Positions 1 to 8,647 of a DNA stretch of 64,000 nucleotides are shown here, piece after piece. Below the pieces are notes generated by a model, which saw only the letters and a program-made list of their open reading frames with translations, ran no database searches and was not told the DNA's origin. The stretch's first letter is position 1. Each line of letters begins with the position of its first letter. Source of the DNA: Halorubellus sp. JP-L1. GTDB lineage: Archaea > Halobacteriota > Halobacteria > Halobacteriales > Natrialbaceae. The stretch is taken from NCBI RefSeq assembly GCF_011440375.1, contig NZ_JAAOIR010000001.1:930001-994000 (forward strand). Direction: 5' to 3'. A program made the position numbers and the translations under genes.

Positions 1-212
1 GGCAGAACGGGACGTGGGTCGAGACGATCGAGCCCGGGCGCTGTTGTGGCGTCGGGTTCTCGACGCCCGCCGTTCCCGATGCGGACCCGGTTCGCGTGGT
101 GTCGACGGAGCGTGCCGAGGATTCGAGTTCGGAGACCGAGAACGCTGAGGCGGTGCTCGCGTCGCTCGACGAGTGGGCGCCGCCGAGTGCCGTCCTTCGA
201 CGGGACAGATGA
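1..212 (+). CDS. Partial hypothetical protein (C-terminal 69 residues)
   Basis: Only the 3' end lies in the window, read from base 3 to the TGA at 210-212. The 69 visible residues include a CCGVG segment and end in an acidic, serine-rich tail. Composition fits a haloarchaeal cytoplasmic protein, and the stop codon overlaps the ATG of the next gene (ATGA), so both are probably translated from one mRNA. I do not recognise a family. The ATGA coupling is the main reason for accepting this frame. Confidence 0.55.
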   Translation, partial: QNGTWVETIEPGRCCGVGFSTPAVPDADPVRVVSTERAEDSSSETENAEAVLASLDEWAPPSAVLRRDR

Positions 213-901
213 TCGTCGCTATCTCGGGCGGCAAGGGTGGGGTCGGGAAGACGACGGTCTCGCTGAATCTCGCTCGGGCGCTCGATGCCGTCGTCGTCGA
301 CGGCGATCTGACGACGCCGGATCTGCCGCGTGGTCGCGGGCCGGACATGCACGACGTGCTCGCGGGGCGTGCTGGCCCGATGGAGGCCGTCGAGGAGTTC
401 GATGACGTCCACGTCCTGCCGTGTGGGCGAACGTTGGACGGGGCGTCCGCGGCGGACGTCTCGAACCTGGAGAACGCGGTGTCGTTGCTCGACCGGCGGT
501 TCGAGTACGTGCTCGTGGATTGTCCCGCTGGCCTCGCTCGGGACGTCGGTCACCAGTTGCGGTGTGCGGATGCGGCGGTGCTGGTGACGATGGCGAACCG
601 GCCGGCGCTCTGGAACGCGCTGAAGACGCGCCAGCTCGCGATGGACGTGGAGACGCCGATCGCGTGCATCGTCGTGAACAAGGCGACGTCGGACGCTGCG
701 GGCATCGTCGCGGATCGCGTGGAGGAACGCATCGGGACGCCGACGCACGTGCTCGAGGAGTACGACGCCATCTTCGAGAGTCAGGACGACGGACATCCCG
801 TTCACCACGTGGCCCCGGACTGCGATGGGTTGGAGACGTTCGACGACGTCGCTGCCGAGGTCGTTCGGTGTGGCGAACACATCAGGTCGGCGTCCCGGTG
901 A
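209..901 (+). CDS. MinD/ParA-family P-loop ATPase
   Basis: This 230-residue protein starts with the deviant Walker A of the MinD/ParA/SIMIBI class (GGKGGVGKTT, residues 7-16, signature Lys9). An aspartate-rich switch segment (DGD, 31-33) and a Walker B-like VDCPAG (103-108) follow. Such ATPases dimerise around ATP and position proteins or DNA in the cell. I see no clear C-terminal amphipathic membrane helix, so it may be an orphan MinD-like regulator rather than a division-site MinD. The start at 209 overlaps the upstream stop; an in-frame ATG at 173 would add an unconserved-looking leader and is not preferred. The TFB gene follows 134 nt later behind its own promoter. Confidence 0.9.
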   Translation: MIVAISGGKGGVGKTTVSLNLARALDAVVVDGDLTTPDLPRGRGPDMHDVLAGRAGPMEAVEEFDDVHVLPCGRTLDGASAADVSNLENAVSLLDRRFEYVLVDCPAGLARDVGHQLRCADAAVLVTMANRPALWNALKTRQLAMDVETPIACIVVNKATSDAAGIVADRVEERIGTPTHVLEEYDAIFESQDDGHPVHHVAPDCDGLETFDDVAAEVVRCGEHIRSASR

Positions 902-968
902 TCGAGCGACCGTGTCCTCCTCGAAGCTGTAGCCTCGTCGCAACGTCCAGAACCGGCAGCAGAGGAGA

Positions 969-1004
969 TATTAAATCTGTATATAGAATATAAAATTTAA
1001 TATT
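969..1004 (+). promoter_or_regulatory. AT-rich promoter (TATA region) of the TFB gene
   Basis: A 36-bp stretch made almost only of A and T sits in otherwise GC-rich DNA, with TATATAG and TTTAATATT elements. The downstream TTTAATATT (996-1004) would place transcription start near 1025-1030, just ahead of the ATG at 1036. A short or absent leader is typical of haloarchaea. Confidence 0.65.
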
Positions 1005-1035
1005 CCCCTGTACCGTTTTGAAGTTCATAATCTAC

Positions 1036-1911
1036 ATGCAACGCTCCGAGGTTGTCTGTCCCGAGTGCGAGGGGCGACTCCGAGACCACGGCAACGAACT
1101 CGTCTGTGACTCCTGCGGGATCGTCTCGGACGAACCGAACGTCGACCATGGGCCAGAATGGCGTCGCGGCGACGGGCGCGACGACGAGGACCGTCGCCGT
1201 ACCGGCGCACCGCGCCGACGGAACCGACACGACCGCGGGCTCTCCACCGAGATCGGGTACGGGTGCGGGAGCGACGTCAGCGGCGACCGACAACGGCAGT
1301 TCGTCCGGATGCGCAAGCAACACAAGCGAGCGCAGATCGCGTCGAAAGCCGAACGGAATCGCGTGTACGCGTACACGGAGATCGGACGCATCCGCTCGTC
1401 GCTCTCGCTCGCCGACAGCATCGAGGACCAGGCCTGTTCGCTGTTCGACTCGGCGCAGGACGCGGACCTGCTCTGTGGGCGGTCGCTCGAGGGGTTCGCT
1501 GCCGCGGTCGTCTACGCGACGTGCCGTAGTCGGTCGGTCGCCCGAACGATGGGCGAGATCGTCGCGGTGTCGCGCGCGGACCGCGACGAACTCAAAGCCG
1601 CGTACGACGCCCTCAATCAGGAACTCGGGCTCCCGATCGGGCCGATCGATCCCGTCGAGTACCTGCCGCGGTACGCGTCAGAGATCGGGGTCTGCAAGGA
1701 GGTCGAGCGGATCGCGCGCCAGTACGTCGTGTTGCTGATTGAGAGCGGTCGGATGGGCGGGAAGAACCCGAGCGGTGTCGCGGCCGCGTGCCTCTACAAA
1801 GCGGCGGCGGAGCGGGACGACGACGTGAACCAGCAGACGCTCGCGGACCTCGCTGACGTGTCTCGAATGACGATCTCAGCCACGGTCTCCGATCTGAAGG
1901 CGGTGGTGTGA
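1036..1911 (+). CDS. tfb: Transcription initiation factor IIB (TFB)
   Basis: The 291-residue protein has an N-terminal zinc ribbon (CPEC at 8-11, CDSC at 24-27), an arginine-rich linker corresponding to the B-reader/B-linker, and two cyclin-like repeats. The first repeat carries the GRSLEGFAAAVVYATCR block and the second the GKNPSGVAAACLYKA block, both hallmarks of archaeal TFB. A helix-turn-helix near the C-terminus (QTLADLADVSRMTISATV) would read the BRE. TFB recruits RNA polymerase to TBP-bound promoters; haloarchaea carry several TFB paralogues with different gene sets. An upstream TTG at 1018 is in frame, but the ATG at 1036 sits better with the promoter. It lies between two MinD-like genes on the same strand. 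Confidence 0.95.
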   Translation: MQRSEVVCPECEGRLRDHGNELVCDSCGIVSDEPNVDHGPEWRRGDGRDDEDRRRTGAPRRRNRHDRGLSTEIGYGCGSDVSGDRQRQFVRMRKQHKRAQIASKAERNRVYAYTEIGRIRSSLSLADSIEDQACSLFDSAQDADLLCGRSLEGFAAAVVYATCRSRSVARTMGEIVAVSRADRDELKAAYDALNQELGLPIGPIDPVEYLPRYASEIGVCKEVERIARQYVVLLIESGRMGGKNPSGVAAACLYKAAAERDDDVNQQTLADLADVSRMTISATVSDLKAVV

Positions 1912-1957
1912 CCGTGTCCGATCCCGGTTCGAACCAGATCACTCACTCGACAGAATC

Positions 1958-3190
1958 ATGATCGCAATCGCGTGTGCGAAAGGCGGCAGTGGTAAAACGA
2001 CGACGACACTCGGTCTCGCGGCGGCGTTCGCTCGCGCCGGCGAGCAGTCGCTCGCGGTGGACGCGGACCGGCAGCTCCCGGACCTCCACGTGACTGCTGG
2101 CGTGACGCGAGCGCAGACCATCGCGGACGTGGACGGCGGCGGCGACTGGCGGACGACCGCTCGACGCCTCCCGAACGTGGACGACGCGTACGTGTTGCCG
2201 GGCGCGGAGTCCGGCGACGTCATCGACCTCCAGTCGACGCTCGAGGGGTTGCGTCGGGAGTCGACGCGCGTCCTCGTCGACTGTCCGTCCGGGTCGGGGC
2301 CCGACGTCATCGACCCGCTCGCTGCCGCCGACGGTGTGGTCGTCGCGACGCCGCCGACGAACCGTGGCGTGGATGCCGCGCGGAAGACGGTCGACGTTGC
2401 GCGACAGCTCGACGTGCCGGTGCTGGGGGTCGTGGTGACGAAGTGCGAGCAGGCGGTCGAGGACGTCGACGTCGACCTGCAGGCGCCCGTGCTGTCGACG
2501 GTCCCGGAGTGCGAGTCGCCGCTCTCGGATGGGCGTGCTGCGTCCGCGTACGACGCTGCGGTGGCGGCGATCGTCGAGATTGAGGACGATACGCCCGAGA
2601 CGGAGGCTGCGGGTACCGAGAGCGAGGACTCGCCGGACGCCAGTGACGTTCGGGTGGAGGCGGGCGAGGGAGTGCTGTCGAGTTTCGGTCCAGGGACGGT
2701 CGTTGCGCTGCACGCTCCCCCGGCGAGTCAGTCGGAGTCGCTACTCTACGGCGCGACGAGCGTCCGGGGGACGCTGTATCTGACCGCGGAACGGTCGGAG
2801 GCGCTCGTGAAGGACGCGATCGACGAGACCGCGGTCGAGACGGGGAGTCCGACAATCCGGTCGCTCGACGAGGACCCGCTCGCGGAGGCGGATTCGCTGG
2901 TCGAGCAACTGCCGGCGAACTCGAATCTCGTCGTGGATTCGGTGACCTCGCTCGAGCGCGCGGGCCGGGCGGAGTACCGCCAGTTCCTGAACGCGCTCTC
3001 GGAGCACATCAAGGAGATGGGCGGGCTCGCGGTCCTGCACTGTCTCGAGCCGGCGGCCGACCCGCAGATGCGTGCGCTCACCGACCAGTTCGCGGACGTC
3101 GTGCTGTTGGTCGATCCCGGCGACGATGGCCTGATCGCAAACGGCACGCTGAACCTCGCGAAGCGACGGACGACCGGTGGCGGATTCTGA
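1958..3190 (+). CDS. MinD/ParA-like ATPase fused to a RecA-like domain
   Basis: Residues 1 to about 205 form a MinD-like ATPase with a deviant Walker A (AKGGSGKTT, residues 7-15) and a DCPSGSG Walker B segment near residue 108. An acidic linker (about 205-232) leads to a C-terminal domain (about 233-410) whose layout recalls RecA/KaiC/RAD55-type cores: a GPGTVVAL strand, a LYLTAERS strand, a VVDSVTSL Walker B-like strand, and a terminal VVLLVD strand. That domain lacks a GKT/GKS P-loop where one is expected (it reads APPASQSES), so it may bind partners rather than ATP. The function is unknown. It lies 46 nt behind TFB and is probably expressed with it. Confidence 0.8.
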   Translation: MIAIACAKGGSGKTTTTLGLAAAFARAGEQSLAVDADRQLPDLHVTAGVTRAQTIADVDGGGDWRTTARRLPNVDDAYVLPGAESGDVIDLQSTLEGLRRESTRVLVDCPSGSGPDVIDPLAAADGVVVATPPTNRGVDAARKTVDVARQLDVPVLGVVVTKCEQAVEDVDVDLQAPVLSTVPECESPLSDGRAASAYDAAVAAIVEIEDDTPETEAAGTESEDSPDASDVRVEAGEGVLSSFGPGTVVALHAPPASQSESLLYGATSVRGTLYLTAERSEALVKDAIDETAVETGSPTIRSLDEDPLAEADSLVEQLPANSNLVVDSVTSLERAGRAEYRQFLNALSEHIKEMGGLAVLHCLEPAADPQMRALTDQFADVVLLVDPGDDGLIANGTLNLAKRRTTGGGF

Positions 3191-3307
3191 CCGGCCGTCG
3201 AGTTCGAGTCAGTCGCCGACGGGGTCGCCGAGACGGACGCGGAAGCATCCGAACGCGACGGCGCAGAGGAGGAGTCGAATCGCGGCACCGACGAGTGACC
3301 GTCGGGC

Positions 3308-4186
3308 TCAGACGCCGAGGTAGGTCTGCCTGAACTCGTCGTCTTCGCGGAGTTTCTCGCTGGTGACGGTGTCGACGATGCGGCCCTCGTCGAGGACGTA
3401 GTGGCGGTCGGCGATGGCGAGTGCGGCGGCGACGTTCTGTTCGACGAAGAACACCGTGATGTCCTCCTGGTCGTTGATGTCGGCGATGATGTCCTCGATC
3501 CGGCGGACGATGTACGGTGCGAGGCCCTCGAACGGTTCGTCGAGCAGCATCAGGTCGGGGTTCGCGGCGAGTGCGCGCGCGATGGCGAGCATCTGTTGTT
3601 CGCCGCCGCTCATGTTCCGCGCGTGCTTTGCGCGCATGTCGTCGAGTTCGGGGAAGAGCTCGAGGACGTCGTCGAGCGGCTTCGGGTCCGCGGCGTGATT
3701 GATCGCGAGCCGGACGTTCTCGGTGACCGAGAGGCGCGGGAAGCACCGGCGCTTCTCGGGGACGAGCGCGATCCCGGCGTTCGCACGCTTGTACGGCGGC
3801 CAGTCGCTGACGTCGGTGCCGCGGTACTTGACGGTGCCGTCGAGGACGGTCGGTTCGTCCGCGCCCATGATCGCGCGGAGCGTCGTCGATTTCCCCGCGC
3901 CGTTCCGGCCGAGGAGGCTCACGAGTTCGCCCTCGCGGACGTCGACGTCGACGTCGAACAACACCTGGCCGGTCTCGTAGCCCGCGTCGAGACCGTCGAC
4001 GCGGAGGACCGACGACGGCGGTGTCTCGCGCGCCTCGGCCTCGACCGCGCTCTCGTTCGCACGCACCGACTCGGTCGACGCGGCGTCGCCGCTCGAAGTA
4101 TCGCCGCTCGTCGTGGCCGCGTCGTTCGCGGTGGTCGCGTCGTTCGCGGTGGTGTCGTCGCTCGTGGTGGTGTCGTCGTGACTCAT
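3308..4186 (-). CDS. livF: Branched-chain amino-acid-type ABC transporter ATPase (LivF)
   Basis: This 292-residue ATPase has Walker A GRNGAGKST (93-101), ABC signature MSGGEQQ (192-198) and Walker B LMLLDEP (212-218). The size and the YKRANAGIALVPEKR segment fit LivF. It would power uptake through LivH/LivM of a branched-chain amino acid, amide or urea-like solute. The first roughly 60 residues are a Thr/Asp/Ala-rich extension built partly from an 18-bp tandem repeat (TTANDA units) and are outside the conserved domain. Its start overlaps the livG stop by 4 nt (ATGA), making it the last gene of the operon. Substrate cannot be set from sequence alone. Confidence 0.93.
   Translation of the reverse strand: MSHDDTTTSDDTTANDATTANDAATTSGDTSSGDAASTESVRANESAVEAEARETPPSSVLRVDGLDAGYETGQVLFDVDVDVREGELVSLLGRNGAGKSTTLRAIMGADEPTVLDGTVKYRGTDVSDWPPYKRANAGIALVPEKRRCFPRLSVTENVRLAINHAADPKPLDDVLELFPELDDMRAKHARNMSGGEQQMLAIARALAANPDLMLLDEPFEGLAPYIVRRIEDIIADINDQEDITVFFVEQNVAAALAIADRHYVLDEGRIVDTVTSEKLREDDEFRQTYLGV
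4121..4174 (-). repeat. 18-bp tandem repeat inside the 5' end of livF
   Basis: Three 18-bp units (4121-4138, 4139-4156, 4157-4174) differ at only a few positions and encode the Thr/Asn/Asp/Ala-rich leader of LivF. Being a multiple of three, copy-number change would keep the frame. Confidence 0.7.
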
Positions 4187-5037
4187 AGTTCCTCCCGCAT
4201 GCCGCCGAGGTAGGCGGACTGGACGGCGTCGTTCTCCCGGACGGCCTCGGGCGGGCCGGTCGCGATGACCGAGCCGCGGTCGAGGACGGTGATGCGGTCG
4301 CTGATCGAGAGCACGACGTCCATGTCGTGCTCGATGAGGACCACGGTCAGGTCGAGGGCTTCCTGGACGCGCTCGATGAGTGCGGCGGTGTTCTTGGTGG
4401 CGCCGGGACTCATCCCCGACGTCGGTTCGTCGAGGAGGAGGACCTCGGGGTCGGTGGCGAGCGCCATCGCGATGCCGAGGCGGCGCTGGTCGCCGTGACT
4501 GAGGTTCTTCGCGAGCGCGCCCGGGTCCGCGTCGAGCCCGACCGTGTCGAGGAGTTCGAGCGCCCTGTCGCGGCCGACGTCGCGGTGGTCGCGGAACAGG
4601 TCGAAGCTGAACGCGCCCTTGCTCGCGGTCTGGACGAACACGCGAACGTTCTCGAGGACGCTCTGGTCGGCCATGAGTTCGTTCGACTGGAACGACCGCG
4701 CCAGCCCCATGTGGGGCCGCTCGTGTTCGTCGCGGTCGGTGACGTCCTCGCCGCCGAGGAAGACGGTACCGGCGGTCGGCGAGAGCGACCCCATGATGGA
4801 GTTGAACAGCGTCGTCTTCCCGGCGCCGTTCGGGCCGATGATCGCGCGGAGCTCGCCGGACTCGACGCCGATGGAGACGTCGTCGACGGCGACGACCTCA
4901 CCGAACGTCCGCCGGAGGTCCCGCGTGGCGAGCGCGGCCTCGGACGGCTCGACGGCGGGGTCGATGGGTTCGTCGCGAGCGCGCTGGCCGTCGGCTGCGT
5001 CCGGCGTGCCCTGGCGCTGCTCGGTCGCGTCCGTCAT
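4183..5037 (-). CDS. livG: Branched-chain amino-acid-type ABC transporter ATPase (LivG)
   Basis: This 284-residue ABC ATPase has Walker A GPNGAGKTT (68-76), the LSHGDQRRL signature (179-187) characteristic of LivG-type subunits, and Walker B VLLLDEP (199-205). It would pair with LivF beneath the LivH/LivM channel. An acidic N-terminal extension of about 32 residues precedes the domain. The ATG at 5037 overlaps the livM stop (ATGA), and its own stop overlaps the livF ATG in the same way. The reading frame is open further upstream, but that stretch is antiparallel noise over livM. Confidence 0.93.
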   Translation of the reverse strand: MTDATEQRQGTPDAADGQRARDEPIDPAVEPSEAALATRDLRRTFGEVVAVDDVSIGVESGELRAIIGPNGAGKTTLFNSIMGSLSPTAGTVFLGGEDVTDRDEHERPHMGLARSFQSNELMADQSVLENVRVFVQTASKGAFSFDLFRDHRDVGRDRALELLDTVGLDADPGALAKNLSHGDQRRLGIAMALATDPEVLLLDEPTSGMSPGATKNTAALIERVQEALDLTVVLIEHDMDVVLSISDRITVLDRGSVIATGPPEAVRENDAVQSAYLGGMREEL

Positions 5038-6248
5038 CGAACCACCTCCAGGACGCGCCGGGTGGCGCGGCCGACGTACGCGCGGACGTACCCCCAGATG
5101 CCGTCGTTCGGCGAGACGAGGACGATGACGACGAAGACGGCGCCCAGGAGGAACTGCCAGTGGGACAGTTCGCGGGAGACGTCGAACGCGACGAACCCGA
5201 GGTCGATGACGGCGAAGTCCGTGAGGTAGTCCGCGACGAACTCCCAGACGAACACGCCGGCGACGGCGCCGAAGAAGTAGTGGACGCCGCCGAGGACCGC
5301 CATGAGGACGGTGTCGCCGCTCGTGTAGACGCCGAGCCACTCCTGGCTCGCGCCGTGGTTGTTGATCGCCATGAGCGCGCCCGCGACGGCGGAGAACGCG
5401 CCGCTGAACGTGAACGCCCACACCTTGTAGCGGGCGGTGTCGATACCCATCGCGCGCGCCAGGTTCTCGTTCTCGCGGATCGCGATCAGCGACCGGCCGA
5501 ACGGCGAGCGAACGATCTGCCAGAGCGCGCCCATCCCGAGCAGGAAGACGATCCCGACGAGGAGGTACCAGTCGTCGAGCCAGCCGGCGACCTCCAGTAT
5601 CGGGTCGGGCCACTCGACGAGCGTCACGGTGAGTTCCCCGCGGAACGACTCCACCCAGCCGGGTTGTGCGCCGCCGGAGATGCCGTCGGAGCCGCCGGTG
5701 AGCCCGAGCGGGTCCCGGTTCGCGACGAAGTAGACGGCTTCGGCGGCGGCGAGCGTGAGGAACGCGAAGTAGATCTCGCCCTTCCCGACGGTGAGTCGAC
5801 CGAGACCGTACCCGACGAGGGCGGCGATGGCGACGCCGACGGTGGCGCCGACGAGGAACGGGAGTTCGGGCGCGGGACCGTGGCCGGACATCGCGATGGC
5901 GGCGCCGTACATGCCGAACCCGAAGAACATCGCGTGCCCGAACGACAGGAGGCCCGTGTACCCGAACAGGAGGTTGAACGCGGCGACGAACAGGACGAGG
6001 ATGAGAATCGTCGACGCGATGCTCTCGAACCCGAGCATGAACGGGAGCGCGACCACCGGGCGGAGGAGGAGGACGAACAGTACGAGACCGATCGGGACGC
6101 GGTAGCGACCGACCCAGTCGGGGAAGACGTCGAGTGCGGACTCGCCGACTGCGCGGTCGCGAGCCGAATCCGTCGCACCCGACGTCCCCGCGTCGGTGCT
6201 CGTGGCGTCGGCCGTGGCCGCGTCCGCCTCCGGGTTGTGGTCGGTCAT
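5034..6248 (-). CDS. livM: Branched-chain amino-acid-type ABC transporter permease (LivM)
   Basis: The 404-residue polytopic membrane protein has about ten hydrophobic segments after an acidic, Thr/Asp-rich N-terminus of about 35 residues. LivM-type landmarks include FNLLFGYTGLLSFGHAMFFG and the cytoplasmic loop IRENENLARAMGIDTARYKVWAF, which couples to the ATPases. It forms half of the transmembrane channel, with LivH the other half. Both ends overlap neighbouring genes by four bases, so stoichiometric translation is likely. Confidence 0.93.
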   Translation of the reverse strand: MTDHNPEADAATADATSTDAGTSGATDSARDRAVGESALDVFPDWVGRYRVPIGLVLFVLLLRPVVALPFMLGFESIASTILILVLFVAAFNLLFGYTGLLSFGHAMFFGFGMYGAAIAMSGHGPAPELPFLVGATVGVAIAALVGYGLGRLTVGKGEIYFAFLTLAAAEAVYFVANRDPLGLTGGSDGISGGAQPGWVESFRGELTVTLVEWPDPILEVAGWLDDWYLLVGIVFLLGMGALWQIVRSPFGRSLIAIRENENLARAMGIDTARYKVWAFTFSGAFSAVAGALMAINNHGASQEWLGVYTSGDTVLMAVLGGVHYFFGAVAGVFVWEFVADYLTDFAVIDLGFVAFDVSRELSHWQFLLGAVFVVIVLVSPNDGIWGYVRAYVGRATRRVLEVVR

Positions 6249-7276
6249 TCGAGCAGTCCCTCCTCGCCGAAGAGGCCGCGCGGGCGAACGAGCAGGATGA
6301 ACAGCATCACGAGGTAGGGGACGAGCCCGCGGATGCCCGAGACGTTCACGGCCGCGATACCAGAGTAGCTGGCGAGCCCCGAGAGGAGGACGGGCGTGAG
6401 GTACGTCGCCTCGCCGATGACGATGCCCGCGACGACGCTCCCGAAGAGGCTGCCGACGCCGCCGACGACGACGACGACGAACGCGAGGATGAGGAACGTC
6501 TGCCCCATCTGCGCGTTCATCCCGTACTCGGCGGCCTGCAGGACGCCCGCGAGCGCCGCGATCGCGGACCCGAGGAAGAACATCGCCGTGAACCGCACGG
6601 GGAGGTTCACGCCGACGAACTCCGTCATCTCGCCGTCCTGGACGCCCGCACGGACGGTGAGTCCGAAGTCGGTGCGGGAGATGAGGACGTAGACCGCGGC
6701 GACCGTGATCGTCGCGATCGCGACCATGAACAGGCGGAACGACGCGACCTGCGTGACGCCGAGGTCGACGCTCTGCCGGAGCACCGCCGGCTTCGAGTAA
6801 CCCAGTGGCGTGGTGCCCCAGTGGTACTGGATGGCTTCGTCGATCATCATCGTCAACCCGAACGTCGCGAGGAGGCCGACGATGGGCTCCGAACCGTAGA
6901 GTCGCCGGAGGACCGTGACCTCGACGAGGACGCCGACGAGGCCGACGATGACCGGTGCGACGACGAGCGCCGCCCAGAACGGAAGCCCCCACGCGGCGAC
7001 GACCGAGTACGAGACGTACGCGCCGAGCATGAACAGCGACCCGTGCGCGAAGTTCACCACGCCCATGAGGCCGAGGATGAGCGACAACCCGAGCGTGATG
7101 AGGACGAGGATGGCGCCGTACACGAGACCGCCGACGGCCTGCGTGACGAACAGCCCCGGCTGGTGGACGAACCCCGCGATCGTCACCGCGGCGAGCGCGA
7201 CCCCGAACGCGAGCCACGCCGGCGACGCACCCGCGAGCCACTCTCGGGACCGACTGGAGAGCGAAGACGTGCTCAT
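6245..7276 (-). CDS. livH: Branched-chain amino-acid-type ABC transporter permease (LivH)
   Basis: This 343-residue integral membrane protein has the LivH-type segment LGLSLILGLMGVVNFAHGSLFMLGAY near its N-terminal third and about eight membrane spans. It also has the ATPase-contact loop region (VRAGVQDGEMTEFVGVN). It partners LivM. It begins 7 nt after the substrate-binding protein gene and overlaps livM by four bases, which fixes gene order as binding protein, H, M, G, F. Confidence 0.93.
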   Translation of the reverse strand: MSTSSLSSRSREWLAGASPAWLAFGVALAAVTIAGFVHQPGLFVTQAVGGLVYGAILVLITLGLSLILGLMGVVNFAHGSLFMLGAYVSYSVVAAWGLPFWAALVVAPVIVGLVGVLVEVTVLRRLYGSEPIVGLLATFGLTMMIDEAIQYHWGTTPLGYSKPAVLRQSVDLGVTQVASFRLFMVAIATITVAAVYVLISRTDFGLTVRAGVQDGEMTEFVGVNLPVRFTAMFFLGSAIAALAGVLQAAEYGMNAQMGQTFLILAFVVVVVGGVGSLFGSVVAGIVIGEATYLTPVLLSGLASYSGIAAVNVSGIRGLVPYLVMLFILLVRPRGLFGEEGLLE

Positions 7277-7283
7277 CGATTCG

Positions 7284-8555
7284 TTACTCGAGGTTGCAGC
7301 CCGTCTCCGAGAGCGAACGCGCGACGTCGTCGCCCGCGAACGTCTTCGTCGTCTGGAACCAGTTCTTGTAGGGGTCGTCGGTCATCTCGTCCTGCGAGCG
7401 CGCTTCGACGCTGAACGTCGGCTGCACCAGCTGGTTGTTCTCCCGCCAGTACATGTCGCCGCCGCCCTTGATCGCCTTGATGTCGGACTCGACCTCGTGC
7501 CCGACGAGCTCGCCACGCATGTCCTCCGCGGCCGTCGAGTCCGCGCGCACCGCCGCACGCACCGACTGATCCATCGACATGTACCCCAATAGGTGCCGGA
7601 CGTACGGGTCGGTCTCGGAGTTCTCCGCGATGCGCTCGCAGAACTCGTTGCTCGCGTCGTTGTCGACCGCCGGCCCCCACACCTGGCCCGCCGTGTCGAG
7701 GATGCCCGCGTTCTCCTTGTCCAGCCCCCAGTAGACGACGTCCTCGAGCTGGTGCATCGCGAGCGTGAAGTCGTCCTGGATGCCCTTCGCCATCGCCTGG
7801 TTCGCGGCCTTCCGGAGGTCCAGGCCCGCGACGAGGAGGCCGATTCCGTCCGCGTCCGAGTCCGCCGCCTCGTTCAGGTACGGCGTGTAGTCGTCGCTCG
7901 GGAACGGCGCCGCCGCCTTCCCCACGACCTCCTTCCCGCCGTCCTCCAGCGCACTCGTCACCGCCGACTGCGCGGTCTGGCCCCACGTGTAGTCCGAGTA
8001 GATGAGGTACCACGAGTCCGCCGCGCCCACCATCTGCTCGCCGATCGTGTTCGCGAGCATCGAGTTCGACGCCGTCGGCTGGTACATGTACTGCGCGCAC
8101 GACCCGCCCGAGATCGCGTCCGAGTGCGAGCCAGTCGCCATGTACGTCACGCTGTTCTCCGACGCCCACGTCCCCATCTTCAACGCCACCGAGGACGACA
8201 CCCCACCCATCGTCATGTCGACGTCGTCCTCCGAGACGAGGCGCTTGATGCGCTGGAGGCCCGTCGCCGGGTCGACCTCCGTGTCGCCCGTCGCGACGTC
8301 GATCGTGACGCCGAGCTCCTCCTCCAGGTCGCTCGCCGCGAGGCGCGCGCCGTCCAGGCCCGCCTGCCCGAACACCGCGAACGGCCCCGACAGCGACGTC
8401 GCGTACCCTACCGAGAGTTCGTTCACGTCCGAGTCGCCGCCCGAGAGCGAGGAGAGACAGCCCGACAGCCCCCCGATCCCGGCGACGCCCGCGACCCCCG
8501 CACTCTTGAGAACCGTCCGCCTCCGCACATGCGACTGACCGTCATTCGTTGCCAT
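7284..8555 (-). CDS. Substrate-binding lipoprotein of the Liv-type ABC transporter
   Basis: The 423-residue protein starts with a Tat-type signal (RRRTVLK at 11-17, a short hydrophobic stretch, then lipobox GLSGC with Cys33). It should be exported folded and lipid-anchored on the outer membrane face. The rest matches periplasmic-binding-protein type 1 folds: LSVGYATSLSGPFAVFGQ at the start of the mature domain and a long two-lobed body. It would capture the ligand for LivHMGF. The ATG at 8555 puts the twin arginines at the usual place; an in-frame upstream start at 8582 would add nine residues before them. It is the promoter-proximal gene of the operon. Confidence 0.92.
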   Translation of the reverse strand: MATNDGQSHVRRRTVLKSAGVAGVAGIGGLSGCLSSLSGGDSDVNELSVGYATSLSGPFAVFGQAGLDGARLAASDLEEELGVTIDVATGDTEVDPATGLQRIKRLVSEDDVDMTMGGVSSSVALKMGTWASENSVTYMATGSHSDAISGGSCAQYMYQPTASNSMLANTIGEQMVGAADSWYLIYSDYTWGQTAQSAVTSALEDGGKEVVGKAAAPFPSDDYTPYLNEAADSDADGIGLLVAGLDLRKAANQAMAKGIQDDFTLAMHQLEDVVYWGLDKENAGILDTAGQVWGPAVDNDASNEFCERIAENSETDPYVRHLLGYMSMDQSVRAAVRADSTAAEDMRGELVGHEVESDIKAIKGGGDMYWRENNQLVQPTFSVEARSQDEMTDDPYKNWFQTTKTFAGDDVARSLSETGCNLE

Positions 8556-8647
8556 AGGGCAAGCAACATCACTCGCCTTCATAACGCTATCCCATCCATC
8601 GGCGCGCTAGCTGGCGAAAATTACCGGAAGCGGGGACTGGGTCGAAC

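Noticed and set aside
8556-8582. Upstream start for the substrate-binding lipoprotein
   Set aside because: It would add nine residues before the Tat signal, and a likely TATA element (GTTATGAAG near 8580) overlaps it, which argues for ATG 8555.
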